Of a DNA stretch of 37,553 bases, positions 1-19,399 are shown one piece after another. The notes beneath the pieces were generated by a model. The model had not been told where the DNA came from. It searched no databases and worked only from the letters and a program-made list of their open reading frames with translations. Each line of letters begins with the position of its first letter. Positions within the stretch are counted from its first letter, which is position 1. This stretch comes from Trebouxia sp. TZW2008. Taxonomy: Eukaryota > Chlorophyta > Trebouxiophyceae > Trebouxiales > Trebouxiaceae. The translations under genes were made by a program, and so were the position numbers. Location: assembly GCA_002118135.1 (NCBI GenBank), contig BDIU01000335.1, positions 1 to 37,553 of the forward strand, given 5' to 3'.

Positions 1-18
1 ACGTGTGCTGACGTGCAG

Positions 19-1484
19 GACACAGTAAGGGAGCTGCAGGCAAAGACGTCTGTTTTGCAAATCCGTCTGGACAGAAGTGACTTGCAGCATCAGGTTTGTC
101 TGGTCTGTGGCACGTCCGTCGCTACCTGCTACCGGTCATTCACTGATGACAGCGATCACATACGAATCTTCTCGATCTATGCAGGATGAGCTGGGACGGG
201 TCCAAAGGCAGGCAAACCAAGACTGTGCCTCAGCAAGGTCGCAGGCAGAGGTAACATGTGACCTTGCTACTGATACTTGCCTTCGATGTGGGGACAAACG
301 GCAGGTTCATGCCAAGAGGCGCATGCAATGGCACTCACTGCATGCGATGCAGCCTGTCCTCAACAAGACATGAGACTTTGTACTGCTTGCAGCAATCTGC
401 AGCCCTTGCAAGGCAGGGCCAGCAGCAAGTACGCTACCTGCAATCAGTCTTGGAAGAGGAGCGTACCAAAATCAACCTTCTGCGCCAAAGCGCCCATGCT
501 GAGGTAGCAGCACAGCATCAGGTACTGTGCTTGTTGTTAGCATTGTCACCAGACTTGGCATCCACGACTTACATCTGTGCTTGCCATCTCGTTTGTAGTC
601 TGTGAGCGTGAACTGTTTGGGGCACCACTGAATCAAGGCCAAAGGCGCTGTGTATAGCAATGTTTGCTTTCTTCAATGTGTACTCAACCAGGTGATCTTG
701 GTCAGCAGCTGTGCTTTTGGCCTGAGTCTTGTTGGTGCTTGCAGGCCTCTGCAGCAAGTGCCCAACAGCGCATCAAAGTGCTAGAAGGGGCGCTTGTGGC
801 AGCAGCAGCAGAGAACCAGGCCTTGCTGAGCATGGGAGCATCAGAGACACTGCACTTGGGGCAGGCTCTTCAACAAGCCCTGGCAGACGCAGCGCAGCAG
901 TCTCAGGTATTACATGGTTGCATGCATGCTGCTGTCTTTCTGCCTGATAACGCGTCAAGCAGCTGATGCATGTGAGTGCTCTGCGCATGCTTGACAAGTG
1001 CTGCAATGATACTGAAGTGAAGGCTGCCAAGTCAATCATCATTACTTCCATCATCGTGCATCCTGCTTCACACTTGCTGCTTGATCTGCAGGAGGCCCAG
1101 GACATCCACATGCTGCAGCGTGAGACTGCCCTGGAAAGGGATGAGTTGAGGGAGGGCAACCATCTTTTGCGCCTGCAACTCAAGCACGCACAGGGTCAGC
1201 GGGGGCTTCAGCGCCAACCCCCTCAGGCAGGCAGAGACCCTGCAGACTGGCAGGGCATTGCTGCCGTGTACACCAGCCCGCCTCAGGTATTGCTGCAAGT
1301 TTCTTGCTTGACGTGATTGTAGCGTCAGCTGCAATTTTGCCAAGACAGCTAACAGCAAATATGCTTTTTGCTGACATGGACATGCATCACCTTGCATGAT
1401 TAGTTTGACCAATGGAATGACATGGTGTATGTTTATTCGGTGCAGGTGCAAGAGTTGAGTGCACATTCCAGACAGGGCAGATGA
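19..1484 (+). CDS. Coiled-coil protein, 3' part (5' end outside window)
   Basis: Six exons can be joined: 19-93, 185-250, 393-521, 745-906, 1092-1286, 1446-1484, ending in TGA. They give 221 residues; the start lies to the left of the window. Every intron seen is phase 0 and starts with GT; all acceptors are CAG. The protein is almost wholly charged and glutamine- or alanine-rich helix, for example VRELQAKTSVLQIRLDR, RQGQQQVRYLQSVLEEER and LQRETALERDELREGNHLL, with heptad-like leucine spacing, so it should form a long coiled coil. The last 35 residues are proline- and glutamine-rich and probably disordered. No catalytic motif is visible and I do not recognise the family. Centrosomal, flagellar or cytoskeletal coiled-coil proteins look like this, but nothing here distinguishes among them. 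Confidence 0.72.
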
Positions 1485-2397
1485 GGCCAATGAAATCGAA
1501 CTTCAGCCCTGCCCATATCACACAATAGTACCATTTTCCTGACTGTGTTAGATATACCGGCGCTGCAAGCGTCTATTCTAATAATACACAGTCTCAGCCC
1601 TACTCAGCCCTATATCGCAAGCGCACATATGTTCTCAGCCCTGCCTGAGCATCATCGTGACGCATGTGGATAAATTTTTGATACTTTTCTTACAGCATGT
1701 ATGTGATAAAACTTTCGACTCACTGAGACAGCTGTACACATGTAAGCAAATATGTGCTTGACTTGAACTTTGCTGAGAGACGAAACAAGCAAGTGATCAG
1801 CATTGTTGACGTTGAGAGCAATTGCAGCATCATGCACAAGTCGGTTTTGCCAAGATATTGAACACAGCAGGCTCCTGGCATCACCTACAGTTTCGGTGAG
1901 GGCACGCTATATGCAACAGTAGTTACAGATATTCGAAGTGCATTCGGTCAGGTGTCACCACGCATCAATGTCTTAAAATGCATGTGCAAACAAAGCACTG
2001 GTGAATTATCTCAAGATGTGAGTAGTATGTATACCACAAGACCTTTGATATCAACTCTTGCATCGATGCAAAGCAACCGTGCTGTCATCCTTACCGCTCA
2101 GAGGCTGAGTACGTAGACAGTCCCGACACAAGCCAGACGAAGAGCTCAACTAAACAATTAGCACAAGATCACTCAGCACCAGGCAACCTGACACGTGATG
2201 TGCAGCTGTTCTGTAATCTTGTGCCTAGTAATCTGCTGTGGTTCAAGTGGAGCAGCAGGTCTTCTGATGATAAGCTGTGACCATACTGGGGCTGTGCTGG
2301 CATGCAATCAATCCTGGCTCAGTGACCAACATTTGCACAATGAATGTGCACTGGCTTAAGACAATTCAGCTCTTGTTGAGCTTGCTGCCATGACTAG
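1485..2397. other. Intergenic stretch, no gene recognised
   Basis: This holds the probable 3' UTR of the coiled-coil gene. Open frames are short, stop-rich in all six frames and not bounded by good splice sites. I see no RNA gene or repeat in it. Confidence 0.5.
1741..1745 (+). terminator. TGTAA polyadenylation-like signal
   Basis: TGTAA, the usual green-algal near-upstream poly(A) element, lies 256 bases after the stop of the coiled-coil gene. Position and strand fit its 3' UTR; a five-base match alone is weak evidence. Confidence 0.3.
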
Positions 2398-3079
2398 CTA
2401 GCCTTTCTGTGCAGCCTGCATGGCTTTCTTGGGGGTTGCCTGCAAGCAGGTTTTGCAAAGCATATGCAGAGTGATGCACAAGGGACTGCACACAGGTTTA
2501 GGTGCTTAAACTGACTAGCATAAGCTATGGAGCAGCAAGTCCAGTTGCAGAAGTGCTGCTATACGGCTGACCTGCTACGTCAACGCCCTGCTATGCAAGA
2601 TGACGTCGCAGTGCTTCATCTTACCACGACATGGCTGTCCCTCTCCTCAGCGCAGGCAATATTGACTTACTCTTTGCATGCTCAGCAGAGCATTGCAGCC
2701 TTCTCCTGCCTCCTTTGACCTTCATTGCCATCCACAATTAGCATGGCCAAGACAGCAGATGCACGTTTGTGCTCTGCTTCAACTGCACTGAGGGCCTGAT
2801 TGTGGGGACACATATACTTCATGGCCATCAGTAGCAGAGGATGCTTGCTGCTCGTCTGCGCTTTGGCTGTCAGGAGGAAGCATGCTGAGTGCTGCAGTTA
2901 GCTGGTGACCAGGCAAGTTGACGCAGGGAGTTTTTGCTGTGACTATGGCAACAGCTGATTTTGCTGGACCTGCTGGCTTCTCTGCAGTCTTGGCAGCAGC
3001 GCCAGCGTGAGGGAGAGTACTGGTAAGGATACTACGCCTAAAGACTTTTGTTTGATCAGTGATGCTGCCAGTGAAAGTG
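2398..3079 (-). CDS. Possible small multi-exon gene, unknown function (partial model)
   Basis: Two minus-strand segments read like linked exons. The first is 3079-2910, after a TTGCAG acceptor; it contains AAAKTAEKPAGPAKSAVA and ends before GTCACC at phase 1. The second is 2782-2720, after GTGCAG; it contains VEAEHKRASAVLAMLIVDGN and ends at phase 1. Their phases join without a stop. A last exon at 2439-2398 follows CTTGCAG. In phase 0 it ends ATPKKAMQAAQKG with TAG at 2398; in phase 1 the frame stays open about 30 bases further. Which is used is unresolved, and an exon may be missing. Another open minus-strand stretch at about 3350-3150 (rich in Ser, Ala and Pro) could be an upstream exon. 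I recognise no family. The composition suggests a basic, partly disordered protein. It would be transcribed away from F2KP. Confidence 0.3.
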
Positions 3080-3359
3080 CTGCAACCTCACAAGATGCTG
3101 AACCTGCTTTCAGGGCCTTTTGGCGTAAGAAATCATTTGCCTGTACGGCTCATTCAGAGCTCAGCATACATTGGCAACAGTCATGTGATGTGCTCAGCTC
3201 ACGCTGTGCTGAGCCTGGAAAGGCGGCAGAAGTGCTGACTGTGGGGCTGCTGCTTGCAGGTATGGACTGGTCTGTAAACGCTGATGTGGATGCAGCTGGC
3301 AGAGCTGCGGGTCCAAGGCTGTTGTGCAACACCGGAATAGACTTGCACTGATACTATAT

Positions 3360-4275
3360 TGTCTGTATGACCCACAGTTGGCTTCCTGTGAAGGTCATGT
3401 GTAATGCATCATATACCATGACATGTATGTTGACACCCCTCTTAGCACTGTCACAGTGTTGTTCTCATTGAGGTACCAGTACAAGAAGCATAATTAGTGT
3501 AACAATTGCTGTCTGCTAGCAAACAGCCTCTAATCAAGATTGTTTGAAGCGAAGACTGCAGTCTGTCACACATTGGTGACAAGCCAAATGATTGCCAAGG
3601 CTGGCCAAGCTGTGGGCGTTTGTACTGTGTTGCGTGTACACAACTTTATTGATGCCTTGAGGTAATCAAGAAATAACCTTCTTCTGACAATCACTTGAAT
3701 CACAGGCCCAGGTGGCGCTGCAGTTGCAGTGCACAAGACACAAATCGAGTCATTAAGGTCATCTTTACAACAGTTACTGTGACTGTACAGAGCACAGCAG
3801 CTTAAAAATATCTCTGATATTGGCCATTGAGCATTCATGACAACAGCTGCTGTGTATGCATCGGCACAAACAAGAAGCAAGCATGATATCGAAAGACTAG
3901 CACTCCATGGGGACTTACAACAAAGTCCACGACGCAAAGCCTTGCTGTGAAGAACAGTATGAAGAAGAGGATGGGCCAGTTTTGTTTTTGGCAGAACCCT
4001 TGTCGCAAAACGGTCTGGTCAACTCATTAAGCTTTCTCTCGCGAACAGCCATGACAAGTCACTCATGCCGTCCTGGAGCTGACCATAAATGTCCAGGTGT
4101 TAGCATTCGTGGCCACCGTTTCCACTGAACAAGCCTGTGCTCTGGCTAGCCTTCCAGATCAGATCAATCTTAGCGACCCAGACTGTCTTGCATTCTAGGC
4201 CCGACCCTGACTTGACCGGCCACTGCATTACTAAACGCGTACTGCATCTACATTTAGCGTAGGCGCTTGCTCAGC
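3360..4275. other. Stretch upstream of F2KP, nothing recognised
   Basis: This probably contains the F2KP promoter and 5' UTR, and perhaps the start of the uncertain minus-strand gene. A 123-codon minus-strand frame (3937-3566) has no good splice borders and no recognisable domain, so I do not call it a gene. Confidence 0.4.
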
Positions 4276-11583
<7,308 letters not shown>

Positions 11584-12684
11584 GGCCAAGTGCAGTCATG
11601 AATGAGTAATAAAGCAGGACATGACCTGCTATGTGTAGACTAGTAGGTAGTGTAGATTTTATGGGAAGAGGCTTTGCTGAACTTGCATTTCGTGTGTTTC
11701 AGTCATGCTCAGCAATTTGGCCGTCAAGCTTAAAGTTTGGTGTTGTTGTGTGCGACATTTGCAGCAACTAGGCAGCTTCTAGCACCATGCGGTGACATGT
11801 GGGAGGGGTCAGGCAGGAGCATTGTCAAGCTGCAAGGCAGTAGAACACACAGATTTCGGCAGAAAATCCCCAATGAATACCGGTAGCGCGACATGTTTGC
11901 AAAAATTTCCCAGAAGGTTTTGACAATTGTCCGACATTTGACTCTGTTGTACAAATACATTAGTCTTCACGATGTGATTCCACGTTGGCAGAGTGCATCC
12001 TGTCATCTAATGCTCACAAGCCATGGCATGATCGAGAATTTGTACAAGATGGAGAACTACAGCCTAGCCTTCTAACAGCTGCTTCAAAGATGCCATCAAG
12101 GCAGCACTCTTGTCTCATTTGTGGACCTGACTCAGATAGATGCTAGAATGTGATCGCCTCATACGCGTTGTGTTCAATTGTGTGCATCCTCGCGCATCCT
12201 GACTCAAATCCACGCTGGAATAATTGTTTTTCTGACCCAAGGGCAGATAGAAACCGCCCTAAAGCAGCTCTGTTGACGATGATCCAATTCGCCCTAAGCG
12301 GCAAGGATGCCAAACAACTAATCAGTGGAAGGGTGAAAGTCTTTCTAGCTCCGATACGGCTTGACTGACGTCTTTGATCCTGGTTGAGATCAACAAGAGA
12401 TCTATAGACATCACGTTGACGCGGACATTGCCTCGAAATCGCCAGGTCCGCCGACACCGTGAGGGCAGCACGCGATCTATACCTCATACTGTGGCGACTG
12501 GACGCTGTAAGGCAAGTAGAACACCAGCAGAAGCTAAACACCGTAGCTCAGCAAGATCCGCACGAGCTGGTGACACTATCTCCTAGTAGTCGCACGCCGG
12601 ACTTTGCCATGGATCGGGTCGCCTTTTAGCTCTACACAAAAGCAACTGGCGCTCGCACTTGCAACTCGCCTTCCGCAACGTGTG
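11584..12684. other. F2KP 3' region and DP upstream region
   Basis: AATAAA occurs about 25 bases after the F2KP stop, but no TGTAA follows soon. The right half (about 12150-12684) is probably the DP promoter and 5' leader. It includes a tiny upstream frame, ATG at 12609 to TAG at 12629 (six codons), 56 bases before the DP start. The 132-codon minus-strand frame at 12541-12143 has no recognisable domain. Confidence 0.4.
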
Positions 12685-15600
12685 ATGTACGGTATGCCGC
12701 ACCAGTACGGCGGCCTACCTCCTGATGGGCCGGATGGTTCGCTGCACGACGGCTTTCTACAAGACATTCAAGCCACGGTGAGTGGCCGGTGCAGTCCTTT
12801 CGCTAAGCCGGCAGCATAGCCATTTGATGACAGCTGATGTCGCTCGAAGTGCTACTATCAAGCTCATGAGCGGACTGTGCATATGCATGCTTTTGAGTCG
12901 TGTTGCACACCACAAAATTGCCCTAGATCACTTGATACAGCCAGCTGAACCGGCGATACTGTCTGGGGCAATGCAGGGCTTGACTGACTTTGCAGCTGAA
13001 ATTGGGATCATAGATGCAAATGGAGAGATTCCAGGTGTCAGAGCACATGGTAAGCGGAAGCTTTGGCATCAAATGTAATGCTGACCAGACGCCTTGTGGT
13101 GTTAAGTCTCTCATTGTCAGCATGGGTGCACTGCAGAGGAATGGGACTCAATTGCAGAAGCAGGCCCTGATCTGTTTCCACAAAACTACCAATTGCCTCC
13201 AGAACCTCAGCCCTCCATTTCATCCATGCAGCAAGGTATTGATGCCTTGGCCACTCTCAGCTACATGAGCAACTTGGCGATCTGACCCAACACACTAGTG
13301 CAGTGTGCACTCACAGCACTTTTTGAGCTGGAGTTTATTCAGTCTTCAAGGAGTGTCAACAGTCTACCACTATGCATGTTGACTGACACTGACAATCATG
13401 CTGCAGGTGACAGACTGCTGGAGGCAGCGAGCATAGCTGCATCTAAGGCAGCAGCAGTAGCAGAGGCAACAAAACGGCGCATTCGGCAAACAGCAGAGGC
13501 TGCTCAGCAAGCCTCTGGCAGCCCAACTACAGAGGCGGGCACCAGCAATGCAGTCAACACGCCACCCACCAAACCTGCCCGCAGCAAGAGGTAAACTTCA
13601 CTCGCCCACACTATTGTGCACAAGCAGACATGCACAAATGCATCATGTGGGGCTCGCAGTACAGCTCACGGATCACCCCCCCAGGATTCTGTGACTTTCC
13701 TATGATGCTGTTGCTGCTGCTGCAAGCGTAGATTTTCAGCTCAATGGCTCACACTGTCTGCTCTGACCTGTGCGAAACCCCTCATACATACATACATACA
13801 ACATGGCATGGCTAGCATCCTCTGTCATCACAAAAACAGATGGGTCGTGCTGTGCCTTGTCAGGCCACCTTGTACAGAGATCTACATGCATCTCGCATGC
13901 TTGCTGTTGCACTCAGTGGTGACTGAAGAGCAGTTGGTTGCTGCAGCAGTGGGAGGCCCTCAAGGGGATCCACCTCAGGCGGGGACCAACCACCTGCAGG
14001 CCGAAACAACGGAAAAGGGTTGCGTCATTTCAGCATGAAGGTGTGTACACTGAATTGGACTTGTTATATTTTGTCAAGCAGTGCTGATGTTCGCGAGGCT
14101 GATGTGGCTGCAAGGTTAGAGTCAGGTTTGACTTTGCGGGTCAGATGGCGCATTGTCTGTGATGTGCAAGCTGGTCATTGCCATTAGACTTTGCTTCATA
14201 CATTGACAACGCTGGGTGCTCGATAGATGAGTTGTCAGTATACAAGCAGAGACAAATATTGCTTACTCAACAGCTGGCATCCGAAGATGTTGTCATGTTG
14301 GTTCCCCATGTTGATTCTTCTGTTGTTTGTGATTGAAACAGGCACTTGCCAACCAGGTCTGTGAAAAGGTGGAGAGCAAAGTGCGCACAACTTACAATGA
14401 GGTGGCAGATGAGCTTGTGAGCGAGTTTGGCAATGTTGAGGGCACAGGTGAAATGCACCTTTGACGATGAGAAATGCAACACATTAATGCCTGAATTCAT
14501 CATGAAAACCCTGCATTTTGGCCTACAAGCTCAAGCATGTCACCTCGTCTGGGCAGCTGGACATGTAGGCCATAAGGGCAAATGAGCGCATCTATGTCAC
14601 CATCTCGACCGGCGTACTGAGGCTTCCTGAGCCCAGTATTTTGGCTGAAGGCAGGATTAATGTGTCATGTCAAGCTGATGTTTGCCAGTAGATGTACAGC
14701 TAAAACTGGCTTCAGCGCAATATGCTGCGATGTGCAATGGTCAGGCATGGCAATTCTGCTGCACAGACACATGGACAACGGTCATGACTTGGATGGCAAT
14801 CATGACCCATGCTCCATACAGCATTGCACATTTTCTGCCTTAACAAAGCAACATGTTGCGTAATCCTGAGCCAGGCTTACTGTACTGTACCTTCCAGGAT
14901 CTCCAGGTGGCACTCAGTATGATGAGAAGAACATCAGGCGGCGCGTGTATGATGCTCTCAATGTCCTGATTGCAATGGAGATCATCTCTAGGTCCAAGAA
15001 AGAGATCCTATGGCATGGCTTGCCCAGCGGCCATGGCAATGCTTTAGAGCGAGCCAGGGCTGACAAAATCTGCCTCAATGCTCAAATTGACAAACAGCAA
15101 AGTTACCTGCAGGTAAGCCAGCACATTCAAGCTCATAAAACATGATCTTCCTGCACAAAGCTGTGCCATCAGCTGTTTCAGTCAAGGCTTTGGGCCTGTG
15201 CTCAAGGTTATATGGTCGTGGCACGTCTCACAAGGCGTTATATGCATGCTGTTCTGTTTTGATGACTATTTCAAGCACAAGCACCAAAGATGGGCTACTT
15301 GCTTGGGTCCCATGCCATCAAGTGCTCAGTTGCAGTAGCACGCAGCTACAGCAAGCATTCAGGCAGGAAGCCTGCTAGTGAGGTGTCCCAAAACAGTACA
15401 GGTCTGTGTCAGGGTACACATTGCATGATGTGACTGTGGGAATAGTCTACACGCAATGCATTGTAGCAAAACTATACAAACTTCTGTGTGTCTGTTGGTA
15501 ATGAAGCGTGTAGTCTCGCTGTGAGAACTGAGTCAAACCCCAATGACGAATGCAGTGCCCATGCAATAGTCTGCCTGCTGTTTCATGACCCTTGGCATCA

Positions 15601-18154
15601 CAACAGTCCACAACATCTTTTCCCCAATTTTGATGGCCGGTCTGCATGCATAGTCTCCCAAAGAGTAGGCATAGGCAGCCCTGCGCATTGTGAAGAAGGG
15701 ATTGGCTTGTCACAACGTTGGCAGATGCTTTGGGCATTGGCTGCAGGAGTTGCTGAAGACACAGACAGCCTTGCGCAATCTGATACAGCGCAACAGGGAC
15801 CTGCCTGTGGAAGCGCTGGCTGCTAGGAACCAGGAAGCCCAAAAGGGACCGACCGCCCTGCAACTGCCCTTCATACTCATACAGGTTGCCAAGCATGCTT
15901 TGAGAGCACTCACATGAAAAACTTGCACCCGTCTGGTACAGGATGAATGCACCGGCATTGCTGCACTTCTGACATGCACGCAGAGACTTATCTAAATGAT
16001 GATGCTGTGCGCTGCTCTTGCAGCTGAGCTAAGGAGAGCTGTTCGTCTGTCTTGCTGTCTTATCTGTGAAGCATCTCAACCAAACATTGCTGTGCGTTTG
16101 CAGGCCAACTCAGACTCCCATGTTGAAATACAGATCTCTGATGACTCACGGCATGCACACTTTGATTTTCACAGGTGAACATCTGGGATTCCTTGTGCTT
16201 GATTTCTGACTTCACTTTATCATGTCCCTGCCACATTGCACACATGCAGAGTATTGCACGGGCAGATGGCATAGAGTGATATTATTTAGAAGGCTGTGCA
16301 TAGATGCATTCATTGCTTATGCCTTGTGTGTTTGTCTTTTGAAACAGCACTTTCATACATTTCAACAGACCGTCATCATGATTGTGCTGATGCAGCTCAC
16401 CCTTCAAAATCCATGGCGATGATGAAGTTCTTCGTCACATGGGTTTGCACCATGACAACCCTGCCCCTACCCTGGCCCCCCCAGCCCCCCTCCAGCTGCC
16501 CCCAATGGTGCAGAATCAAGCAGGCCGTTCAATGCAACCCTCTAACCATATGCTGCCTGATCAGGCAACTCCTCAGGTGAGTTACACAATTTGGCAATTT
16601 TCCTGGTGATACTGAGAATTAGCCTGAAGTGCTACGCACGGGCAAGCCAGTGCAACAGTGTACTTTGCAGAATGCTGCTTCACCCATGCGACAAACTGCA
16701 CCTAGTGGTTAGGCTCATGTTTCTCTTCATAACAAGCAGTAGTGTGCGTTATGCACCAAGAGAGAACAGCGTCTCAGATTGTCCTGAGGCTGTGCCTTGG
16801 GCTGTCAAACAGCGCGGCAGTTGCAGACCTCTGCTGCATGTGAAGCTGCCAGTTACACGGCAGTGGTCATTGTCGTGTGTATATGCTAAAGGTTGTTTTG
16901 CATGCACTGTAGGATCAGATGCAGATGGAGGCAGATCAGCGTTTGGCTGCCCTTCAGCAGCAGAGTTATCCTCAAATGCAAAGGCAGATGGCTAATGGGT
17001 CCATGGGCCAACCCCCACCCTTTCATGGGCACCACGCCAATGGGGCGGTCACTGCCAATGGCAGCCTGCCTGGCAGCAACAGCCAAGACGGCAGTATGTT
17101 GAGGAGTCAGAATGGCAGTCCAATGGATGACTCACCCCCAAATCACATGCTTGTCTCAGGTAGAACTGAAGTTTCTGCCAGACTTGATGAATTGCCGACC
17201 ACAAGCTTCTCTTCGGTCTCTTTCTGCGCTTCTGGGTTGTGCTGTGCTTCAGTGTCATTGCACGTTCATCAGTGGGCAGCAGTCCAGTCTGAAGCAGATG
17301 GTATGCGTACAACATGCAATCATCGTTCATGTGCAGTTTTCTATCCTGCCGAACTTGATGTCTGAAGAGTCTTGTGGCAGACAGCACTTCCAATTAGACC
17401 ACAGATGCAGCTCAGTGCCGCCTATGCGCCAGCTGAGGCATGACTTGTGTCACTGATGCTCTCAAGCGCAAGCGACCATGGGTCTCAAATGCAGCTTGGT
17501 GTCCAGCATGAATGTTTTGGCTGATGACTTTGTTCTTGCCATGTAGGCCAGAGGCTACCAGCAACACCTAAAGCTCAGGGCCTCTCTCCTGGGCTGCACG
17601 GCATGGCCCTTAGCCCTGGCACCTTATTGCCCCAACTGCCCCTTCACGGCCTGCATCAGCCCCAGGCTTCTCTCATCAATCCATCTCAGGTGCCGTCTTT
17701 GTGAAAGCAAAGATTGAGACCTAGCATTGTGAAACAAGAGGACTCTGCTGCTGCATCACACAGTATTGTAGCAGAGCACGGTTGAAAATCTTGTGTTGAC
17801 ACAAAGTGCCTGCACCAAGCAATGTCATGTCAGCTGGGCTTGCTTGTTGCTACCAGTCTACAGTCTTCAAGATCTCACAGTGTATAGGCTCTCTTCTGCA
17901 ATCCTGATTTGGAAGTTGAATTGTAGGGACATCCTGCTGCATGGCAGTATGCTCAAGCAAACGGTAGTATGATGAGTCATGGCCATGGTCACTTGCAAAA
18001 CGGGTTTCCCCAGGAGCTGCTAGCACCTGAAGCAATTATGTCTCAGCACAGTCAGAAGCAGCTGCAAGCCGGTCAAGGTTTGCCACAGACCAAGAGTGTT
18101 GCAAGGGCAGTTGGGCCAGAGCATCCTGCTTGGAATGGGCGCTATGAATTGTAA
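12685..18154 (+). CDS. DP: E2F dimerization partner (DP) transcription factor
   Basis: DP pairs with E2F on cell-cycle promoters in the nucleus. Exons: 12685-12777, 12977-13049, 13137-13235, 13407-13590, 13947-14040, 14342-14447, 14898-15112, 15747-15884, 16104-16174, 16396-16576, 16913-17159, 17547-17689, 17927-18154 (623 aa). The winged-helix DNA-binding domain (about 170-275) carries NNGKGLRHFSMK, VRTTYNEVADELVSEF, the RRRVYDALNVL signature and KKEILWHGLP. A heterodimer helix follows with QTALRNLIQRN, then the marked-box-like part LPFILIQ, VEIQISDDSRHAHFDFH and FKIHGDDEVL. The start at MYGMPHQYGG is the first usable ATG in frame. The N-terminal 150 residues include an Ala-rich helix. The last 250 are Gln, Pro, His and Gly-rich and probably disordered, making the protein much longer than typical plant DP factors. 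The acceptor before 13947 could instead lie three bases on. Confidence 0.94.
13784..13801. repeat. Short CATA microsatellite in a DP intron
   Basis: Four to five tandem CATA units lie in the intron between DP exons 4 and 5. It is too short to suggest any function. Confidence 0.6.
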
Positions 18155-18727
18155 GATTTGCAGGGTGCTGGCTGCGCAGCCATGTTTCTTGTCTTCTGTT
18201 ACGCGCTGGTGAATGTCTTTGGTCAAGCTTGTGTACTTTAGTTTAGGCTGCAGGTAGATCTTGTACTGAAATTGCGCAGCAGTGTGTCGCTCCTGCTCAT
18301 CATGAAGGCTAGTGGCAAAGTCCTGGAGACAGAACGCGGCTTCTGATCCATGCTGTGCATGTCTCCACCTTCAAAGTATAATTGTTGACAGATAGTTGAT
18401 CTTTGCACTTCTGATGTAGATTAGTTTTGTTGTTTTCAAGGTGTGAGCTGCAGCTGAACAGACCGTGCCTATTCACATGTTGCAAGTGTGCATGCATCAA
18501 CGTGTAAAAGGGCAAGCTGAGCTGTCCAGCAGAGGTTGCTGTGTAATCAATGTGGCACCTTAACTTTGCTCTGTCTGCGCCCGCCTTGGGTCTACCACAT
18601 GGTAGACTGTCATTGCACTGAACCATGCATGAGACAGCACGAAGAAGCAGCGAACAAGAGAGCGCTTGGGCGCTGACTGGCCGAGACACACCTGGTCTTT
18701 CGTCAAACACAATTACGCCAGCGTGAC
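18155..18727. other. DP 3' UTR and GNAT gene promoter
   Basis: No gene is called on the plus strand here. A 183-codon minus-strand frame (18860-18309) crosses it but overlaps the first GNAT exon and has no recognisable domain. Confidence 0.45.
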
Positions 18728-19399
18728 ATGAAGCTAGATCACAGCTTGGTACAGCTAGACTTTGGGCAAGGAGTGGCTGATCAGCAACTGTTTGACAAAG
18801 CATCAGCGATCCGGACACAGGTAAGGCGCGTCTGCCACGATGCTTACATGCATGCCCCAAGATTGCTTTTGTAGTTACGCCTAATGTGCTTGACAGACGT
18901 CGTTAGCAACCCTGGTGAGTTGCAGGTTTTCCAGGTGGAGCAAGGCTTTGAGAGTGAGTTTGACGAGCTTGACAAGGACATTGCCATTCACTTCATTGCA
19001 GAGGTGCCCATAGAAGTTGCACGGCAGATTGATCCGGAACTTACAGGCAATGACCAGGCTGCAGTTGCAGCTGGAAGAATGTATCAAGTGCCATACAGAC
19101 CTGACAGCAGTAACCCTGACACACCATCCTACCCCTTGGAGTTGGTCTTCAGCATAGGCAGAGTCTGCTGCCTGAAAGCATTTCGAGGGCAGGGTCTGGG
19201 TCAGCTCATCCTGGGCAAAATGACAAACAGTGCCACAAGGCTGGGCGCAGACAGGATCATACTGCATTCTCAGGTCGACAAGGTAGCGTTCTATTCAAAG
19301 TATGGCTTCTCTGTCATACAAGTCAATGGTAAAGATTGGTCATTTGATGAAGATGGCCAGCCTCATATTGGCATGCAAGTGCTTTTAAATAATCCATGA
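18728..19399 (+). CDS. GNAT-family N-acetyltransferase
   Basis: Two exons, 18728-18820 and 18926-19399, give 188 residues. The first exon (MKLDHSLVQLDFG...) supplies the N-terminal helix DQQLFDKASAIRTQ, which joins in phase 0 to VFQVEQGFESEFDELDKD; this VFQVEQG layout is typical of YjcF/ElaA-like GNAT proteins. The acetyl-CoA pyrophosphate loop is RGQGLG (about 118-123), after the strand GRVCCLKAF. The C-terminal part, ILHSQVDKVAFYSKYGF, matches the fold's last strand and helix, and the end PHIGMQ is also usual. The substrate cannot be read from sequence. A strong internal minus-strand frame is a shadow. TGTAA follows the stop by 7 bases. An alternative is a longer protein that skips this stop by splicing to an open frame at 19447; I think it less likely. 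Confidence 0.85.

Noticed and set aside
3566..3937. 123-codon minus-strand frame upstream of F2KP
   Set aside because: It has mixed hydrophobic and Cys-rich sequence without family resemblance, and no good splice borders.
12143..12541. 132-codon Arg-rich minus-strand frame
   Set aside because: It has no domain and no splice context, and it lies in the likely DP promoter and leader.
18309..18860. 183-codon minus-strand open frame
   Set aside because: It overlaps the first GNAT exon and the DP 3' region, has no recognisable domain, and contains irregular Cys- and Ser-rich sequence typical of a shadow frame.
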